Shown piece after piece: positions 43,085-52,070 of a stretch of DNA of 64,000 nt. Position 1 is the first letter of the stretch. Every line of letters begins with the position of its first letter. The stretch spans positions 496,001 to 560,000 of the forward strand of contig JAEPMJ010000002.1 of the NCBI GenBank assembly GCA_017644005.1, in the 5' to 3' direction. Source of the stretch: Rhizobiaceae bacterium (GTDB lineage: Bacteria; Pseudomonadota; Alphaproteobacteria; Rhizobiales; Rhizobiaceae). The translations under genes and the position numbers were made by a program. Below the pieces are notes generated by a model. That model had not been told where the DNA came from and searched no databases. It saw only the letters and a list, made by a program, of their open reading frames with translations.

Positions 43085-44230
43085 ATGTCCTCCCACAGCG
43101 GCGGCTATTTTCTCTACCACTCAATTGGCCAATACCCCGACAAATCGACAGACTTTGCCTCCGCGATGAGCGAGTTCGCGTCGGTCTGGGGCCGGGCGGA
43201 CGATGACCAGTGGGCATATCTGCTTTCGCGCCGCGCGGAGTTCATTGATCTGTGGTGCAAGCTGATCGCTGCGCCTGAGAAGACCGTAACGACCTGCGAA
43301 AACGTCACTCAGGGCCTGCACATGCTGGTCACGTCGCTACCGGACAACTACCTGCGCGGACGCAAGGTACTTGTCGCAGCCGACTGCTTTCCCTCGAACC
43401 ACTTCCTGCTTTCGGGTCTCCAGGAAAGGCTGGGTTTTACACTCGAGACCGTGAAGTTGCGGCAGGGCGCATCATGGGTCGAAGACGAAGACATGATCGC
43501 GAAATGGGACCGCGACGTCGCACTTGCTCTGGTGACCTGGGTCAGTTCCACCTCTTCCCGCAAGGCCGATATGGAGGCCCTCACGGCGCATGGCAGGGCG
43601 ATGGGCAGCATCGTTGGCGTCGACATTACCCAGGCGGCCGGGTTGCTGCCTTTCGCCGTCGATGCACCGGCCGTCGACTTTGTTCTTTCGACAAGCCTGA
43701 AATGGATGTGCGGCGCCCCGGGCGCGGGCATGCTTTATGTGCGTCCGGAGCTGATCGGCAGTTGCCAGCCGCAGTTGCGTGGCTGGTTCAGCCAGGACGA
43801 TCCCTTCAATTGGGACATTGACCGCTTCGCCTACGCCTCAGACATCCGCCGGTTCGACAACGGAACGCCGAGCATTGTAGCTGCCGCGGCGACGGTACCG
43901 GCGCTTCGCTGGCATGCTCAAATCGACAAGGCCGGGCTGCTTGCGCACAACCGCGCGCTGACCGGCCAGCTGATCGCCGCCGCCGACGATCTTCATCTTG
44001 GCCTGGTTACACCGCGCGACGAGGCGCATCGCGGCGGCAGCGTCATGATCAGACTGCCGTCGGGAGATGCTGCGCTGCGGCTGATAGCTCAACTGCGCCA
44101 GCAACAACTTTATGCGGACAATCGTGGGGCGATACTGCGGCTTTCGCCAGGGCACATGACGAGCGCTGACGCAACCGAAAGCCTGATAGGTTTGCTGCAA
44201 GACAGCGGGTGCCGGCAAGCCCCTGCCTGA
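43085..44230 (+). CDS. Class V aminotransferase-fold PLP enzyme, kynureninase-like
   Basis: 381-residue PLP-dependent enzyme. The Schiff-base lysine is Lys206 in STSLKWMCGAPGAGMLYV, and the cofactor-binding Asp is Asp180 in VGVDITQAAG, with TWVSSTSSRK near 151. This arrangement is that of kynureninase and related class V lyases. ATG at 43085 is used; a TTG at 43049 would add 12 residues. Divergent from gntR with the operator pair between, so probably co-regulated with the Liv importer and VOC-bicupin. Kynurenine or another beta-aryl-keto amino acid is only a guess. It converges on the ABC ATPase gene at 44290. Confidence 0.82.
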   Translation: MSSHSGGYFLYHSIGQYPDKSTDFASAMSEFASVWGRADDDQWAYLLSRRAEFIDLWCKLIAAPEKTVTTCENVTQGLHMLVTSLPDNYLRGRKVLVAADCFPSNHFLLSGLQERLGFTLETVKLRQGASWVEDEDMIAKWDRDVALALVTWVSSTSSRKADMEALTAHGRAMGSIVGVDITQAAGLLPFAVDAPAVDFVLSTSLKWMCGAPGAGMLYVRPELIGSCQPQLRGWFSQDDPFNWDIDRFAYASDIRRFDNGTPSIVAAAATVPALRWHAQIDKAGLLAHNRALTGQLIAAADDLHLGLVTPRDEAHRGGSVMIRLPSGDAALRLIAQLRQQQLYADNRGAILRLSPGHMTSADATESLIGLLQDSGCRQAPA

Positions 44231-44289
44231 TCGGCGCCGCTTCCTGCAGCCCGAAATGCAATGCCATTCACAAGCACTTCGTCAGCCGA

Positions 44290-45408
44290 TCATTCTGCCG
44301 GGAAAGCCAGGCAATCCGCCTGCCGCCAGGCGATACGCACGCTGTCGCCGCGCTTGTAGGCTGGACCCGACCCAACATTTGCGACCCTGACTGCGAATTC
44401 ACTGCCACCGGCAAATCGCAGCAGGAGCCGGTTGATATCGCCAAGATAAACGACCTTGTCGATATCAACCGTGAAGTCGTTTTCCCATTTGCCCGCCTGT
44501 GCCACCGCGACACGTTCTGGACGCAGGGAAAGGACCGCCTTTTCGCCCTTGGCGAATCTGCTCGAGGTGCGCGCCTTCACGACCGCCGCACCGCCGACAT
44601 CGACTTGGACCGAATTCTCACCGACGCCGGTAACGATGCCGGACAGCCTGTTGTTCTCGCCCACAAACTCGGCGACAAACGCGTTCTGCGGGTTCTCGTA
44701 GAGGTCCGCGGGGCGTGCGAGCTGCTGAATTCGCCCGTCATTGAACACTGCGATGCGGTCTGACATCGTCAGCGCCTCGGTCTGGTCATGTGTGACGTAG
44801 ACCATGGTGACCTTCAGTTCCTCGTGGAGGCGTTTGAGCTCATACTGCATCTGCTCGCGCAGCTGTTTGTCGAGCGCACCGAGAGGTTCGTCCAGAAGAA
44901 CAAGGTCGGGCCTGAATACAAGCGCCCGCGCGAGAGCGGCGCGCTGCTGCTGGCCGCCGGACAACTGCGCAGGGCGTCTGTCGCCAAATGCGCCGAGCTC
45001 GACCATTTCGAGTGCTTCCATCACCCGCTTGTCGATCTCGTCCTGAGCCGTTCCGCGCACCCGCAGCGGATAGCCGACGTTCTGGCCGATCGTCATGTGC
45101 GGAAACAGCGAATAGTTCTGGAAAACGACTCCGATACCGCGCCGGTGAGGCGGCAGCGCCGTAACGTCCTTGCCGCCGATCGAGATCGTGCCTTCGGTTG
45201 GCGCCTCGAATCCCGCAAGCATCATCAGGCTCGTGGTCTTGCCGGAGCCGGATGGTCCCAGCAGCGTCAGAAATTCGCCCCTGACGATGTCGAGATTCAG
45301 ATCCCGCACAACCAGCGTTTCGCCATCATAGCTCTTTCGGACTCCCGAAAAGCGTACGATCGGGTCTTCAATCTGGCTCTTGCCGGGAATGGAAGCGATC
45401 GCGTTCAA
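44290..45408 (-). CDS. Polyamine-type ABC transporter ATPase (PotA-like)
   Basis: 372-residue ATPase with C-terminal TOBE domain. Walker A GPSGSGKTT near residue 51, signature LSGGQQQR near 149, Walker B LVLLDEPLGALD near 169. Start is TTG at 45408: the stop of the amidohydrolase lies three bases before it, and GGAG is seven bases upstream. No ATG or GTG fits. Last gene of a six-gene unit with two binding proteins, two permeases and an amidohydrolase. Confidence 0.9.
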   Translation of the reverse strand: MNAIASIPGKSQIEDPIVRFSGVRKSYDGETLVVRDLNLDIVRGEFLTLLGPSGSGKTTSLMMLAGFEAPTEGTISIGGKDVTALPPHRRGIGVVFQNYSLFPHMTIGQNVGYPLRVRGTAQDEIDKRVMEALEMVELGAFGDRRPAQLSGGQQQRAALARALVFRPDLVLLDEPLGALDKQLREQMQYELKRLHEELKVTMVYVTHDQTEALTMSDRIAVFNDGRIQQLARPADLYENPQNAFVAEFVGENNRLSGIVTGVGENSVQVDVGGAAVVKARTSSRFAKGEKAVLSLRPERVAVAQAGKWENDFTVDIDKVVYLGDINRLLLRFAGGSEFAVRVANVGSGPAYKRGDSVRIAWRQADCLAFPAE

Positions 45409-45411
45409 TGT

Positions 45412-46893
45412 TCACTCCGTCCATTGAGGTAATGCCGCGGGAAACCGCTCCGCGAGCGTTTGTCCGCTGGGATGATATACGCTGTAGTGCTGCCACATTC
45501 GCTCGCTCGACGTGCGGACTTCCTCAAGCAGGGCGCTTTCGTCGACATTCGACAACTTCTTTTCGGCGACCACCACACGGCCATCGACAATTACTGTATC
45601 GACCATGCCGGGCGCAGCGAGATGAACCAGGGCGCGAATTGGATCGGGATTGATGCCGAAGCTCAGATTTCCGGTATCGACGATCACGATGTCGGCCTTT
45701 GCGCCGGCAGCTATACGGCCGATATCAGGACAGCCCAGCGCCTTTGCACCGGAAATGTTGCTCGCCTCGAAGACGGCACCCGCCGGCGCCGCCTCGAAGT
45801 TTCGGTCCGCCGCTTTGCACGCTGTCGAGGCAGCGCGCATCTCCGCAAACATGTCCAGAGGATAGGTGTCTGTTGCCAGGGCCACATTGATGCCGGCTCG
45901 GCGATATCGGTCGAAACTTTCCAGCATCATGCCGCGCCGCGAGAAGGCGACCGGCGAATGGGCGACGGTCGTACCGTGTTCACCAAGGATCTGGATATCG
46001 TCGGCAATCGGATAACCGACGAGGCTGTGCGGACCGATATAAACGCAGTGCGCCAGAAGAGTTGAGGGATCGAGCACCCCTTCTTCCGCGAGGCATTGCA
46101 CCGGCGTGCGCCCGGTTTCCGAGACGGTCTCGAAAAACTCCCGGTGTTGTTCGAGGAAGTGCATCGTGAAGGGAACGCCGAGTGAGCGCGCCACGGCTTT
46201 GGCCTCGCGCCGCAAGCGCGGTGTGGAAACGTAGTATTCGTCGAGCGCGATAACGCCGTTGAGCCGCCCGTCCATCGCGCCCGCATGGCTTTCGATGAAC
46301 TGCGCGGCACGTTTCAAAGATGCAAGGCCGGCCTCTTCATCGAGCTCACGTGTGACCTTGCCACTGTCTTCAAGCCAATACCGCCCGCCGGTCACGATGG
46401 GCGCCCAGAAGAGCCTGATACCGGATTCCTCCGCTACCTCAATCATCGCTCTGCCTTCATCCGGTCCCTCCGGAGCAAATGCGAGGACCGTCGTCACGCC
46501 GTGGCGCAACATTGCGGAAAAGCCGAAACGGAGCGATGCACGTAGATCCTGCTGCGAAGCGACGCCCGGTTGGCCCGAGCGGCGCGTCGGCAGAAAGTGC
46601 AGGAAACTCGACCTGATAAACTCGCGTTGCCCGGTGTCGACCAGAGCACGCTGCGCCTCGTGAGCGCCAACATGTGCGTGAGTGCTAACCTGGCCTGGAA
46701 TGACGAGCTTGCCGCGCGCGTCGATGGTGCGGCTGGCCTTCCCGTCCCATGTCGCGCCGACATGGACGATGCGGTCGTCTTGAATGACCACAATACCGCC
46801 TTCGATCATCGCATGGCCATCGCCATTGTATGCAATGACCGTGCCGCCGCTGATCGCAGTCGTTTCCTGTTCAGATGCCATGCCAGTTTCCAT
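45412..46893 (-). CDS. Amidohydrolase (TrzN/SsnA-type deaminase-like)
   Basis: 493-residue metal-dependent hydrolase of the amidohydrolase superfamily, cytosolic. Seen: the first metal motif is HAH in VSTHAHVGAHE (residues near 68), then HFLEQH near 240, LLAHCVYIG near 275, VAHSPVAFSRRG near 310, and the catalytic Asp in LATDTYPLDMFAEM near 343, so all metal and catalytic positions are filled. The open frame extends far upstream through the permease genes, so the ATG at 46893 (11 bases after the permease stop) is taken; 46881 is an alternative. Encoded inside a polyamine-type ABC operon, so it likely deaminates or hydrolyses the imported solute. Confidence 0.88.
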   Translation of the reverse strand: METGMASEQETTAISGGTVIAYNGDGHAMIEGGIVVIQDDRIVHVGATWDGKASRTIDARGKLVIPGQVSTHAHVGAHEAQRALVDTGQREFIRSSFLHFLPTRRSGQPGVASQQDLRASLRFGFSAMLRHGVTTVLAFAPEGPDEGRAMIEVAEESGIRLFWAPIVTGGRYWLEDSGKVTRELDEEAGLASLKRAAQFIESHAGAMDGRLNGVIALDEYYVSTPRLRREAKAVARSLGVPFTMHFLEQHREFFETVSETGRTPVQCLAEEGVLDPSTLLAHCVYIGPHSLVGYPIADDIQILGEHGTTVAHSPVAFSRRGMMLESFDRYRRAGINVALATDTYPLDMFAEMRAASTACKAADRNFEAAPAGAVFEASNISGAKALGCPDIGRIAAGAKADIVIVDTGNLSFGINPDPIRALVHLAAPGMVDTVIVDGRVVVAEKKLSNVDESALLEEVRTSSERMWQHYSVYHPSGQTLAERFPAALPQWTE

Positions 46894-46904
46894 AAATTTT
46901 GTTG

Positions 46905-47735
46905 CTACCGTGCGCGCCCGACCAGCCGCTCGCTGCGGCGGCGCAGAAGTTCCATGACGATCATCAGGCCAAGCGAAATCACCAGCAGCACCACCGCAGC
47001 CGCCATGATTGTCGGGCTGATGCTTTCGCTCACGCCGCTGAATATCTGTCGCGGAAGTGTCCGCTGCTGCGGGCTTGCCACAAACAACGCCACGACGATT
47101 TCGTCGAAGGACGTCACGAATGCGAACAGAGCGCCCGAAATGATCCCGGGAGAGATAATCGGTAGCGTGACTGTACGAAACACATGAACAGGTGTCGCTC
47201 CGAGGCTCGCGCCGGCCCGCGTCAGGTTCGTGTCGAAACCCTGCAGGGTCGCCGTAACCGTAATGACGACGAAGGGCAGTGCCAGCAATGTGTGAGCCAG
47301 GATCACGCCGAGATATGTTCCGACGAGATTGATCGAGGCGAAGAAATAGAAGGTTGCCACCGCCACGATGACGACCGGAGCGGCAAGCGGCGTAATCAGA
47401 AGAGCTACGACCACCGGTTTGAGCCGGAACTTGGATCCATGCAGTCCAAGTGCCGCCAGCGTCCCCAGGATCGTCGCGAGGATGGTGGTCGCCACGCCGA
47501 TCATCACGCTGTTCCACAGCGCGCCGGTCCACAGCGGATTGGTGAAGAAATCCTCGTACCACTGCAGCGAATAGCCCGGGATCGGAAATACCAGCAGCTG
47601 TCCAGCAGTGAACGAAAGCGGTATCACGACCAGAATCGGCAGCACCAGATAGGCCAGCACCAGTCCAACAAAGGCCCGCAGTGCAAGTTGCCAAAGGCTG
47701 CCGCGTCCTGCCCGCCGGCGAAATTTCTGCATCAT
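46905..47735 (-). CDS. Polyamine-type ABC transporter permease (PotC-like)
   Basis: 276-residue permease with six helices. Family blocks: a first helix after RRRAGRG, FVITVTATLQGFDTNLTRAGASLGATPVHVFRTVTLPII near 155-190 with the EAA loop, and SFDEIVVALFV near 212. ATG at 47735 (MMQK) makes an ATGA overlap with the PotB-like stop. The 46905 end lies 11 bases before the amidohydrolase start. Confidence 0.9.
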   Translation of the reverse strand: MMQKFRRRAGRGSLWQLALRAFVGLVLAYLVLPILVVIPLSFTAGQLLVFPIPGYSLQWYEDFFTNPLWTGALWNSVMIGVATTILATILGTLAALGLHGSKFRLKPVVVALLITPLAAPVVIVAVATFYFFASINLVGTYLGVILAHTLLALPFVVITVTATLQGFDTNLTRAGASLGATPVHVFRTVTLPIISPGIISGALFAFVTSFDEIVVALFVASPQQRTLPRQIFSGVSESISPTIMAAAVVLLVISLGLMIVMELLRRRSERLVGRAR

Positions 47736-48982
47736 CGTACCCTCAGCTTGTCGAAGCCAACGACCTTGCCGAGCACCAGGTAGATGGCGGCAATGACGAG
47801 GATCAGGAATGCTCCGAGCGCGGATGCCAGTCCCCAGTTCACCGCCGAGTTGGTGAAATAGGCGATGAAATACCCGATCATCTGGTCGCTCGGTCCGCCG
47901 ACTAGCGCGGGCGTGACGTAGAACCCGACGGAGAGCACGAATACGAGCGTGCACCCGGCCGCTATGCCCGGAATTGTGAGCGGCAGGTAGACGGTCCGGA
48001 ATACCGTCACGGGCGGCGCGCCGAGGGAGGATGCGGCCCGAAGATGGACCGGAGACACGCCTTTCATCACGCTGTAAAGCGGCAGGATCATGTAGGGCAG
48101 CAGCACGTGAACCATCGCGATGAACACACCTGCGGTGTTGAACATCAGGCTGAGCGGCTCGTTTATGATGCCAAGATAAATGAGTATCTTGTTGACCAGA
48201 CCTTCCGTCTGAAGAAGCACGACCCACGCGGTCGTTCGCACCAGGAGCGACGTCCAGAAGGGCACCAGGACAAGCATCAGCAGCCAGTTGGCGGCAGCCG
48301 GGCCCGCAGATGCCATCACCGCGGCAACCGGGTAGCCGATCAGCAGGCAAATCACGGTCACGCCGACGCTCGTATAGAGCGTACGGCCGTAAAGAGAGAG
48401 AAACACGGCCTGCGTTTCATCGACCTGGGTTATCGCACCGTCGGTGCCGCGCTGAAGGTCCATCGCAGACAGGAGGTAGAAGTCGGTAATCCGGCCGGAC
48501 TGCTGTTTCAGCGTCGCCCAGTAGACCGGATCGAGCCACCGCTCATCGATGCCTGCGAGCAGGTCGCGGGCAGAGGCCGGAACCGTGTCGGGAAGCTGGC
48601 GCACCGTGCGTGTCACCAGGCCTCGGAAGCCGGGCACCGAATAATTGAGACGCCGGCCCAGTACAGCAGCCTCCGGCTCGCCCTTCAGCGCGATCAGGTC
48701 CTCGGTGAGAGCCCGATACACGCCCTCCGGAGGCATTTCGCCTTCATGCCACTGGCCGATTTCGGCAACGGTGCTGGGAAGGTATTTGGGTATCTCGACA
48801 TTGTCGACGCTGCGAAACAGAAACAACGCAATCGGGACAACGAAGAGGAGTGCCACAAACACCACGCTTGGCGCCATCAGTGCCAGCATCTTGGTGAGAT
48901 GCTGGCGCTCGGCACGGCGAACCAGCGTGCGGAGCCGCCGGGGAACCTGCCCGGTGTCGGCAAGGGTCGTTGTGGCACTCAT
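47732..48982 (-). CDS. Polyamine-type ABC transporter permease with large periplasmic insert (PotB-like)
   Basis: 416-residue permease, against about 280-310 for classic PotB. The first helix is near 37-58; then about 135 residues without clear helices (LNYSVPGFRGLVTRTVRQLP, LAGIDERWLDPVYW) precede the second helix near 200. The rest is standard: EAA loop LRAASSLGAPPVTVFRTVYLPLTIPG near 320, YVTPALVGGPSDQMIGYFI near 365. The insert recurs in a subset of spermidine/putrescine-type permeases; its position suggests contact with the binding protein. ATG at 48982. Confidence 0.9.
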   Translation of the reverse strand: MSATTTLADTGQVPRRLRTLVRRAERQHLTKMLALMAPSVVFVALLFVVPIALFLFRSVDNVEIPKYLPSTVAEIGQWHEGEMPPEGVYRALTEDLIALKGEPEAAVLGRRLNYSVPGFRGLVTRTVRQLPDTVPASARDLLAGIDERWLDPVYWATLKQQSGRITDFYLLSAMDLQRGTDGAITQVDETQAVFLSLYGRTLYTSVGVTVICLLIGYPVAAVMASAGPAAANWLLMLVLVPFWTSLLVRTTAWVVLLQTEGLVNKILIYLGIINEPLSLMFNTAGVFIAMVHVLLPYMILPLYSVMKGVSPVHLRAASSLGAPPVTVFRTVYLPLTIPGIAAGCTLVFVLSVGFYVTPALVGGPSDQMIGYFIAYFTNSAVNWGLASALGAFLILVIAAIYLVLGKVVGFDKLRVR

Positions 48983-48993
48983 CTTACGGGATC

Positions 48994-50061
48994 TCAGCGC
49001 GCGGTGAAGGTGGAAAAGCGCTGGCGGATGCTGTCGCCATTGTCACGCCAGAAGCCGATATAGAGGCTGCCGGTCTGCATCATGCCGCGATCCAGATACT
49101 CGGTTGGCTGGTTGGCGCGGTTCTCGTCCGACAACATGGCATAGGAGTCCACATTCGCCGGCGGATAACCCATGATTTCGGCATATCGGGCCTGGGATTC
49201 GGCTTCCAGCGAATATTTGACGAGCTCGATGGCCTGTTCGAGCTTGGGCGAGCCGGCCATTACAGCCAGATAGATCACCGCTGACGTGTATCCCGCTTCC
49301 CAGACGATCTTGAGGTTTCTGCCGCTGGACCGATTGGCGACATTGACCCGTCCCTGCCAGCCATAACCCATGACCACTTCATTGGTGAGCAGGAGCTGCA
49401 TCGACTCATCGCCGCTCTTCCACCACAGGACATACGGCTTGATTTTCTCCAGCTGAGCGAAAGCCCGGTCGACGCCACCCGGCGCCGCCAGTACCTTGGG
49501 CACGTCGCGCGGCGCAACGCCGTCAGACATGAGTGCGATTTCGAGCACCTGGTCGGGCTGGAACGGAAGCGCCCGTTTGCCCGGCCACTTCTCGACATTC
49601 CAGAAATCGGCCCACGAGCGCGGCGCCATTTCGCCCTGCCAGCGGTCGGCATCGTAGACAAGCGCGCCGGGCGAAACGAGGTAAGGCGCCCCGCAATCTG
49701 TGAAGCCGCCCACGGCCTCGAACTTCGACTCGTCGATATGTTCGGCCCAGTCGATGGGCTCCAGGAGCCCTTCGTCGCAGCCGATCGCATCGTTCAGCGA
49801 ATGGACGCTCGCCACATCCCAGATCAGGTTGCCTGTTTCGACCTGAGCCCGGATCTTCGCCAGCTCCTGATTGTATGTGTCGACCAGAATTTCGATACCG
49901 GTTTCCTCGGTAAACGGGTCGAAAACAGCGATCTTCTGCGCGTCACCGGGCGAACCGCCCTGATTGACGACCGTGATGCTCTCCGCCGAAGCGTGGCGGG
50001 ATACTGCGATCGCAAGGATCAAGGCGACGGTTGCAGCCAGGCCTTTTCCTATCTTGTTCAT
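48994..50061 (-). CDS. Polyamine-type ABC transporter substrate-binding protein, copy 2
   Basis: 355-residue periplasmic protein of the PotD/SBP family 1. Sec signal at 1-26 (KGLAATVALILAIAVSRHASA/ES), start ATG 50061 with GGGAGGAAAC. Seen: EILVDTYNQELAKIRAQVETGN, the polyamine-binding-type WADFWNVEKWPGKRAL, and WWKSGDESMQLLLTNEVVMGYGWQGRV. It is paralogous to the next protein upstream (50093-51151), with clear residue-by-residue similarity. The two may widen ligand range for the single permease pair. Confidence 0.92.
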   Translation of the reverse strand: MNKIGKGLAATVALILAIAVSRHASAESITVVNQGGSPGDAQKIAVFDPFTEETGIEILVDTYNQELAKIRAQVETGNLIWDVASVHSLNDAIGCDEGLLEPIDWAEHIDESKFEAVGGFTDCGAPYLVSPGALVYDADRWQGEMAPRSWADFWNVEKWPGKRALPFQPDQVLEIALMSDGVAPRDVPKVLAAPGGVDRAFAQLEKIKPYVLWWKSGDESMQLLLTNEVVMGYGWQGRVNVANRSSGRNLKIVWEAGYTSAVIYLAVMAGSPKLEQAIELVKYSLEAESQARYAEIMGYPPANVDSYAMLSDENRANQPTEYLDRGMMQTGSLYIGFWRDNGDSIRQRFSTFTAR

Positions 50062-50092
50062 GGTTTCCTCCCGGGATTGCTGATGATGAATG

Positions 50093-51151
50093 CTATTGAG
50101 CGGCAAACCTCAGGAAGCGCTGCAGAAGCGTGTCGCCATTGTCGAGCCAGAAATTGAGGTAGAGCTTGCCGTTCTGGAACGACGCTTTGTCGAGATGGTC
50201 GCGCGGCAGGGTCGCCAGTTCCGCCTCGCTCAGAAAGCTGAATGCCTTCGCATTGGCCGGCGCATAATCGATCCGGCGGGAATACTGCGCCTGCGCCTCC
50301 GGCGATGACGAATAAACGATCAGCTCTTTCGCCAGTTCGAGATTCGGCGAGCCTTTCATCACCGCGAAGTACTGGCTGCCCGAAACATGGCCGGCATCGA
50401 ACACGATCGCTAGGTTGCGGTCGTTCGATTTATTGGCGGTAGCAACACGCCCGTTCCAGGCATACGTCATCACGACCTCACCCGAGAGGATGTTCTGCAT
50501 GGATTCGTCGCCGCTCTTCCACCACATGATGTGCGGCTTGAGCTCTTCGAGCTTGGCGAAGGCGCGCTCCACCCCACCTTCTGCGGCCAGCACCTTCATG
50601 ACGTCCTGCGGCGGCACGCCATCGGCCATCAGCGCAACCTCGAGGGTCTGCTCGGCGCGATAAAGCATGCCGCGCTTGCCCGGCCACTTTTCAACGTTCC
50701 AGAAGTCGGCCCATGTGCGCGGCGCATCTGCCGGGTCGATGACGTCTGCATCGTAAACAAGCCCACCCGATACGAGATTGTTGGGCACGCCGCACTCGCC
50801 GAAGCCGCCAGCGCCCTTGAAGTCCTCTACGTCGAGCAGCTCGGCCCAGTCGATGCGCTCCAGCAGACCTTCCTCGCAGGCAGTTGCCTCGTTGATCGCG
50901 GTTACGCTGACGACGTCCCAGACCAGATTGCCGGTCTCGACCTGCGAGCGCAGCTTTGCCAGCTCCTGGTTGAAAGTATCTTCGACGATAGTGTGGCCGC
51001 GCGTTTCAGCAAAGGGAACGAAAAATGCCTCGTGCTGAGCCGCACCTACCGTGCCGCCATTGTTGACCGCGGTGATCGTATCGGCGGCTGCCATCGCGAC
51101 CGACGCACACATTGTGGCGGCTGCAATTGTGGTAACTGCATGAATTCGCAT
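50093..51151 (-). CDS. Polyamine-type ABC transporter substrate-binding protein, copy 1
   Basis: 352-residue periplasmic binding protein, the first gene of the operon. Sec signal at 1-22 (AAATMCASVAMA/AADT). ATG at 51151 is preceded by GGAGGAGAG; an ATG five codons earlier lacks spacing. DTFNQELAKLRSQVETGNLVWDV, TWADFWNVEKWPGKRGM and WWKSGDESMQNILSGEVVMTYAWNGRV line up with copy 2. Probably controlled by the divergent GntR. Confidence 0.92.
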   Translation of the reverse strand: MRIHAVTTIAAATMCASVAMAAADTITAVNNGGTVGAAQHEAFFVPFAETRGHTIVEDTFNQELAKLRSQVETGNLVWDVVSVTAINEATACEEGLLERIDWAELLDVEDFKGAGGFGECGVPNNLVSGGLVYDADVIDPADAPRTWADFWNVEKWPGKRGMLYRAEQTLEVALMADGVPPQDVMKVLAAEGGVERAFAKLEELKPHIMWWKSGDESMQNILSGEVVMTYAWNGRVATANKSNDRNLAIVFDAGHVSGSQYFAVMKGSPNLELAKELIVYSSSPEAQAQYSRRIDYAPANAKAFSFLSEAELATLPRDHLDKASFQNGKLYLNFWLDNGDTLLQRFLRFAAQ

Positions 51152-51285
51152 TGCGCTCTCCTCCATTTAAGCGATCTGTGCCTCACCCGCCCCAGTCGGG
51201 CTGGATCAGCGTCTGCCAATTCCTTACAATACGTTCTTTATCGCAATTTTCGAGTCAACACATTTTTTAGATAGCCATTAAATTA

Positions 51286-51315
51286 TTGACATTACTGAAT
51301 ATTCTCTGCTATCTA
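51286..51315 (+). promoter_or_regulatory. Candidate promoter for the gntR/amidohydrolase unit
   Basis: TTGACA at 51286-51291, 18-base spacer, and TATCTA at 51310-51315 preceded by TG (extended -10). It lies in an AT-rich stretch with the start codon at 51356. Sequence-only evidence. Confidence 0.4.
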
Positions 51316-51323
51316 TTTCCTCG

Positions 51324-51336
51324 CAATTCAAAATTG
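51324..51336. promoter_or_regulatory. Inverted repeat CAATT-CAA-AATTG before gntR start
   Basis: Perfect 5-3-5 dyad 19 bases upstream of the gntR start and just past the candidate -10, a good place for a repressor site. The flanking octamer TCGCAATT (51321-51328) is repeated at 51241-51248, exactly 80 bases away. Confidence 0.4.
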
Positions 51337-51355
51337 GTTGCAATGGAGGGCAAGC

Positions 51356-52051
51356 TTGGACGGTATCGCCAAGGCAATTTCAGACCTGATCGAGGAGGCG
51401 CGCCTGCCCGAAGGCGGGCGCCTGCCCACTGAGCGCGAACTCTCGGAGCGCCTTGGCGCCAGCCGGTGGCAAACGCGGCAGGCGCTTGAAAAGCTTGAGA
51501 AAGAGGGGCGCATCTGGCGCCATGTCGGCAAGGGCACTTTCGTGGGTCCGCGGCCGGCCGTCGACGTCTCCGCCCTGCGCCCGCTGATAGACAGCTCCAA
51601 CCCTATGGAGATCGTCGAGGCGCGCCACACCATCGAACCGGCGCTCGCGGCGATGGCCGCGCTTCGCGCGGATCCGGGCCAGATTGCCGAGATCCAGTCG
51701 ATCGGCCGCCGCTGTTCTGCCGCACGCAATATCGAGATCTACGAAGTCTGGGACGAAAAGCTGCATGTCGCCATCGCGCGCGCTGCGGGCAACAAGATCC
51801 TTCTGGCAATGTTCGAAACGGTGAATGAGATGCGGAAGCAGGTCGTGTGGAGCACGATGCGCAAATCGACCCTCAAGCCCGAACGCCGCGCGCATTTTTC
51901 CGAGCAGCACCGGCGTATCATCGAAGCCATCGCCGCGCGCGATGCAGATGCTGCCAACAACGCCATGCGTGAGCACATGGCAACCAACATCGAAGTCTAC
52001 GAGAACGTCGTTCGTGCCAAGAAATTCGGCCTGAGCGTGTTCCGGACCTGA
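51356..52051 (+). CDS. GntR/FadR-subfamily (FCD) transcriptional regulator
   Basis: 231-residue regulator. HTH at about 20-62 (GGRLPTERELSERLGASRWQ, then TRQALEKLEKEGRIWRHVGKGTFV) and an FCD domain (VEARHTIEPALAAMAAL near 84, EQHRRIIEAIAARDADAANNAMREHM near 185). The start is TTG at 51356 because GGAGGG lies five bases upstream; an earlier TTG at 51338 has no ribosome site. Divergent from the polyamine-type operon and followed by an amidohydrolase gene (19-base gap), so it likely controls both. Confidence 0.9.
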   Translation: MDGIAKAISDLIEEARLPEGGRLPTERELSERLGASRWQTRQALEKLEKEGRIWRHVGKGTFVGPRPAVDVSALRPLIDSSNPMEIVEARHTIEPALAAMAALRADPGQIAEIQSIGRRCSAARNIEIYEVWDEKLHVAIARAAGNKILLAMFETVNEMRKQVVWSTMRKSTLKPERRAHFSEQHRRIIEAIAARDADAANNAMREHMATNIEVYENVVRAKKFGLSVFRT

Positions 52052-52070
52052 CGCCCAACAGAGGATCGCC

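Noticed and set aside
45412..47694. 760-codon frame suggesting a fused permease-amidohydrolase
   Set aside because: The upstream part is the antiphase of the PotC-like gene; the amidohydrolase begins at 46893 after the permease stop.
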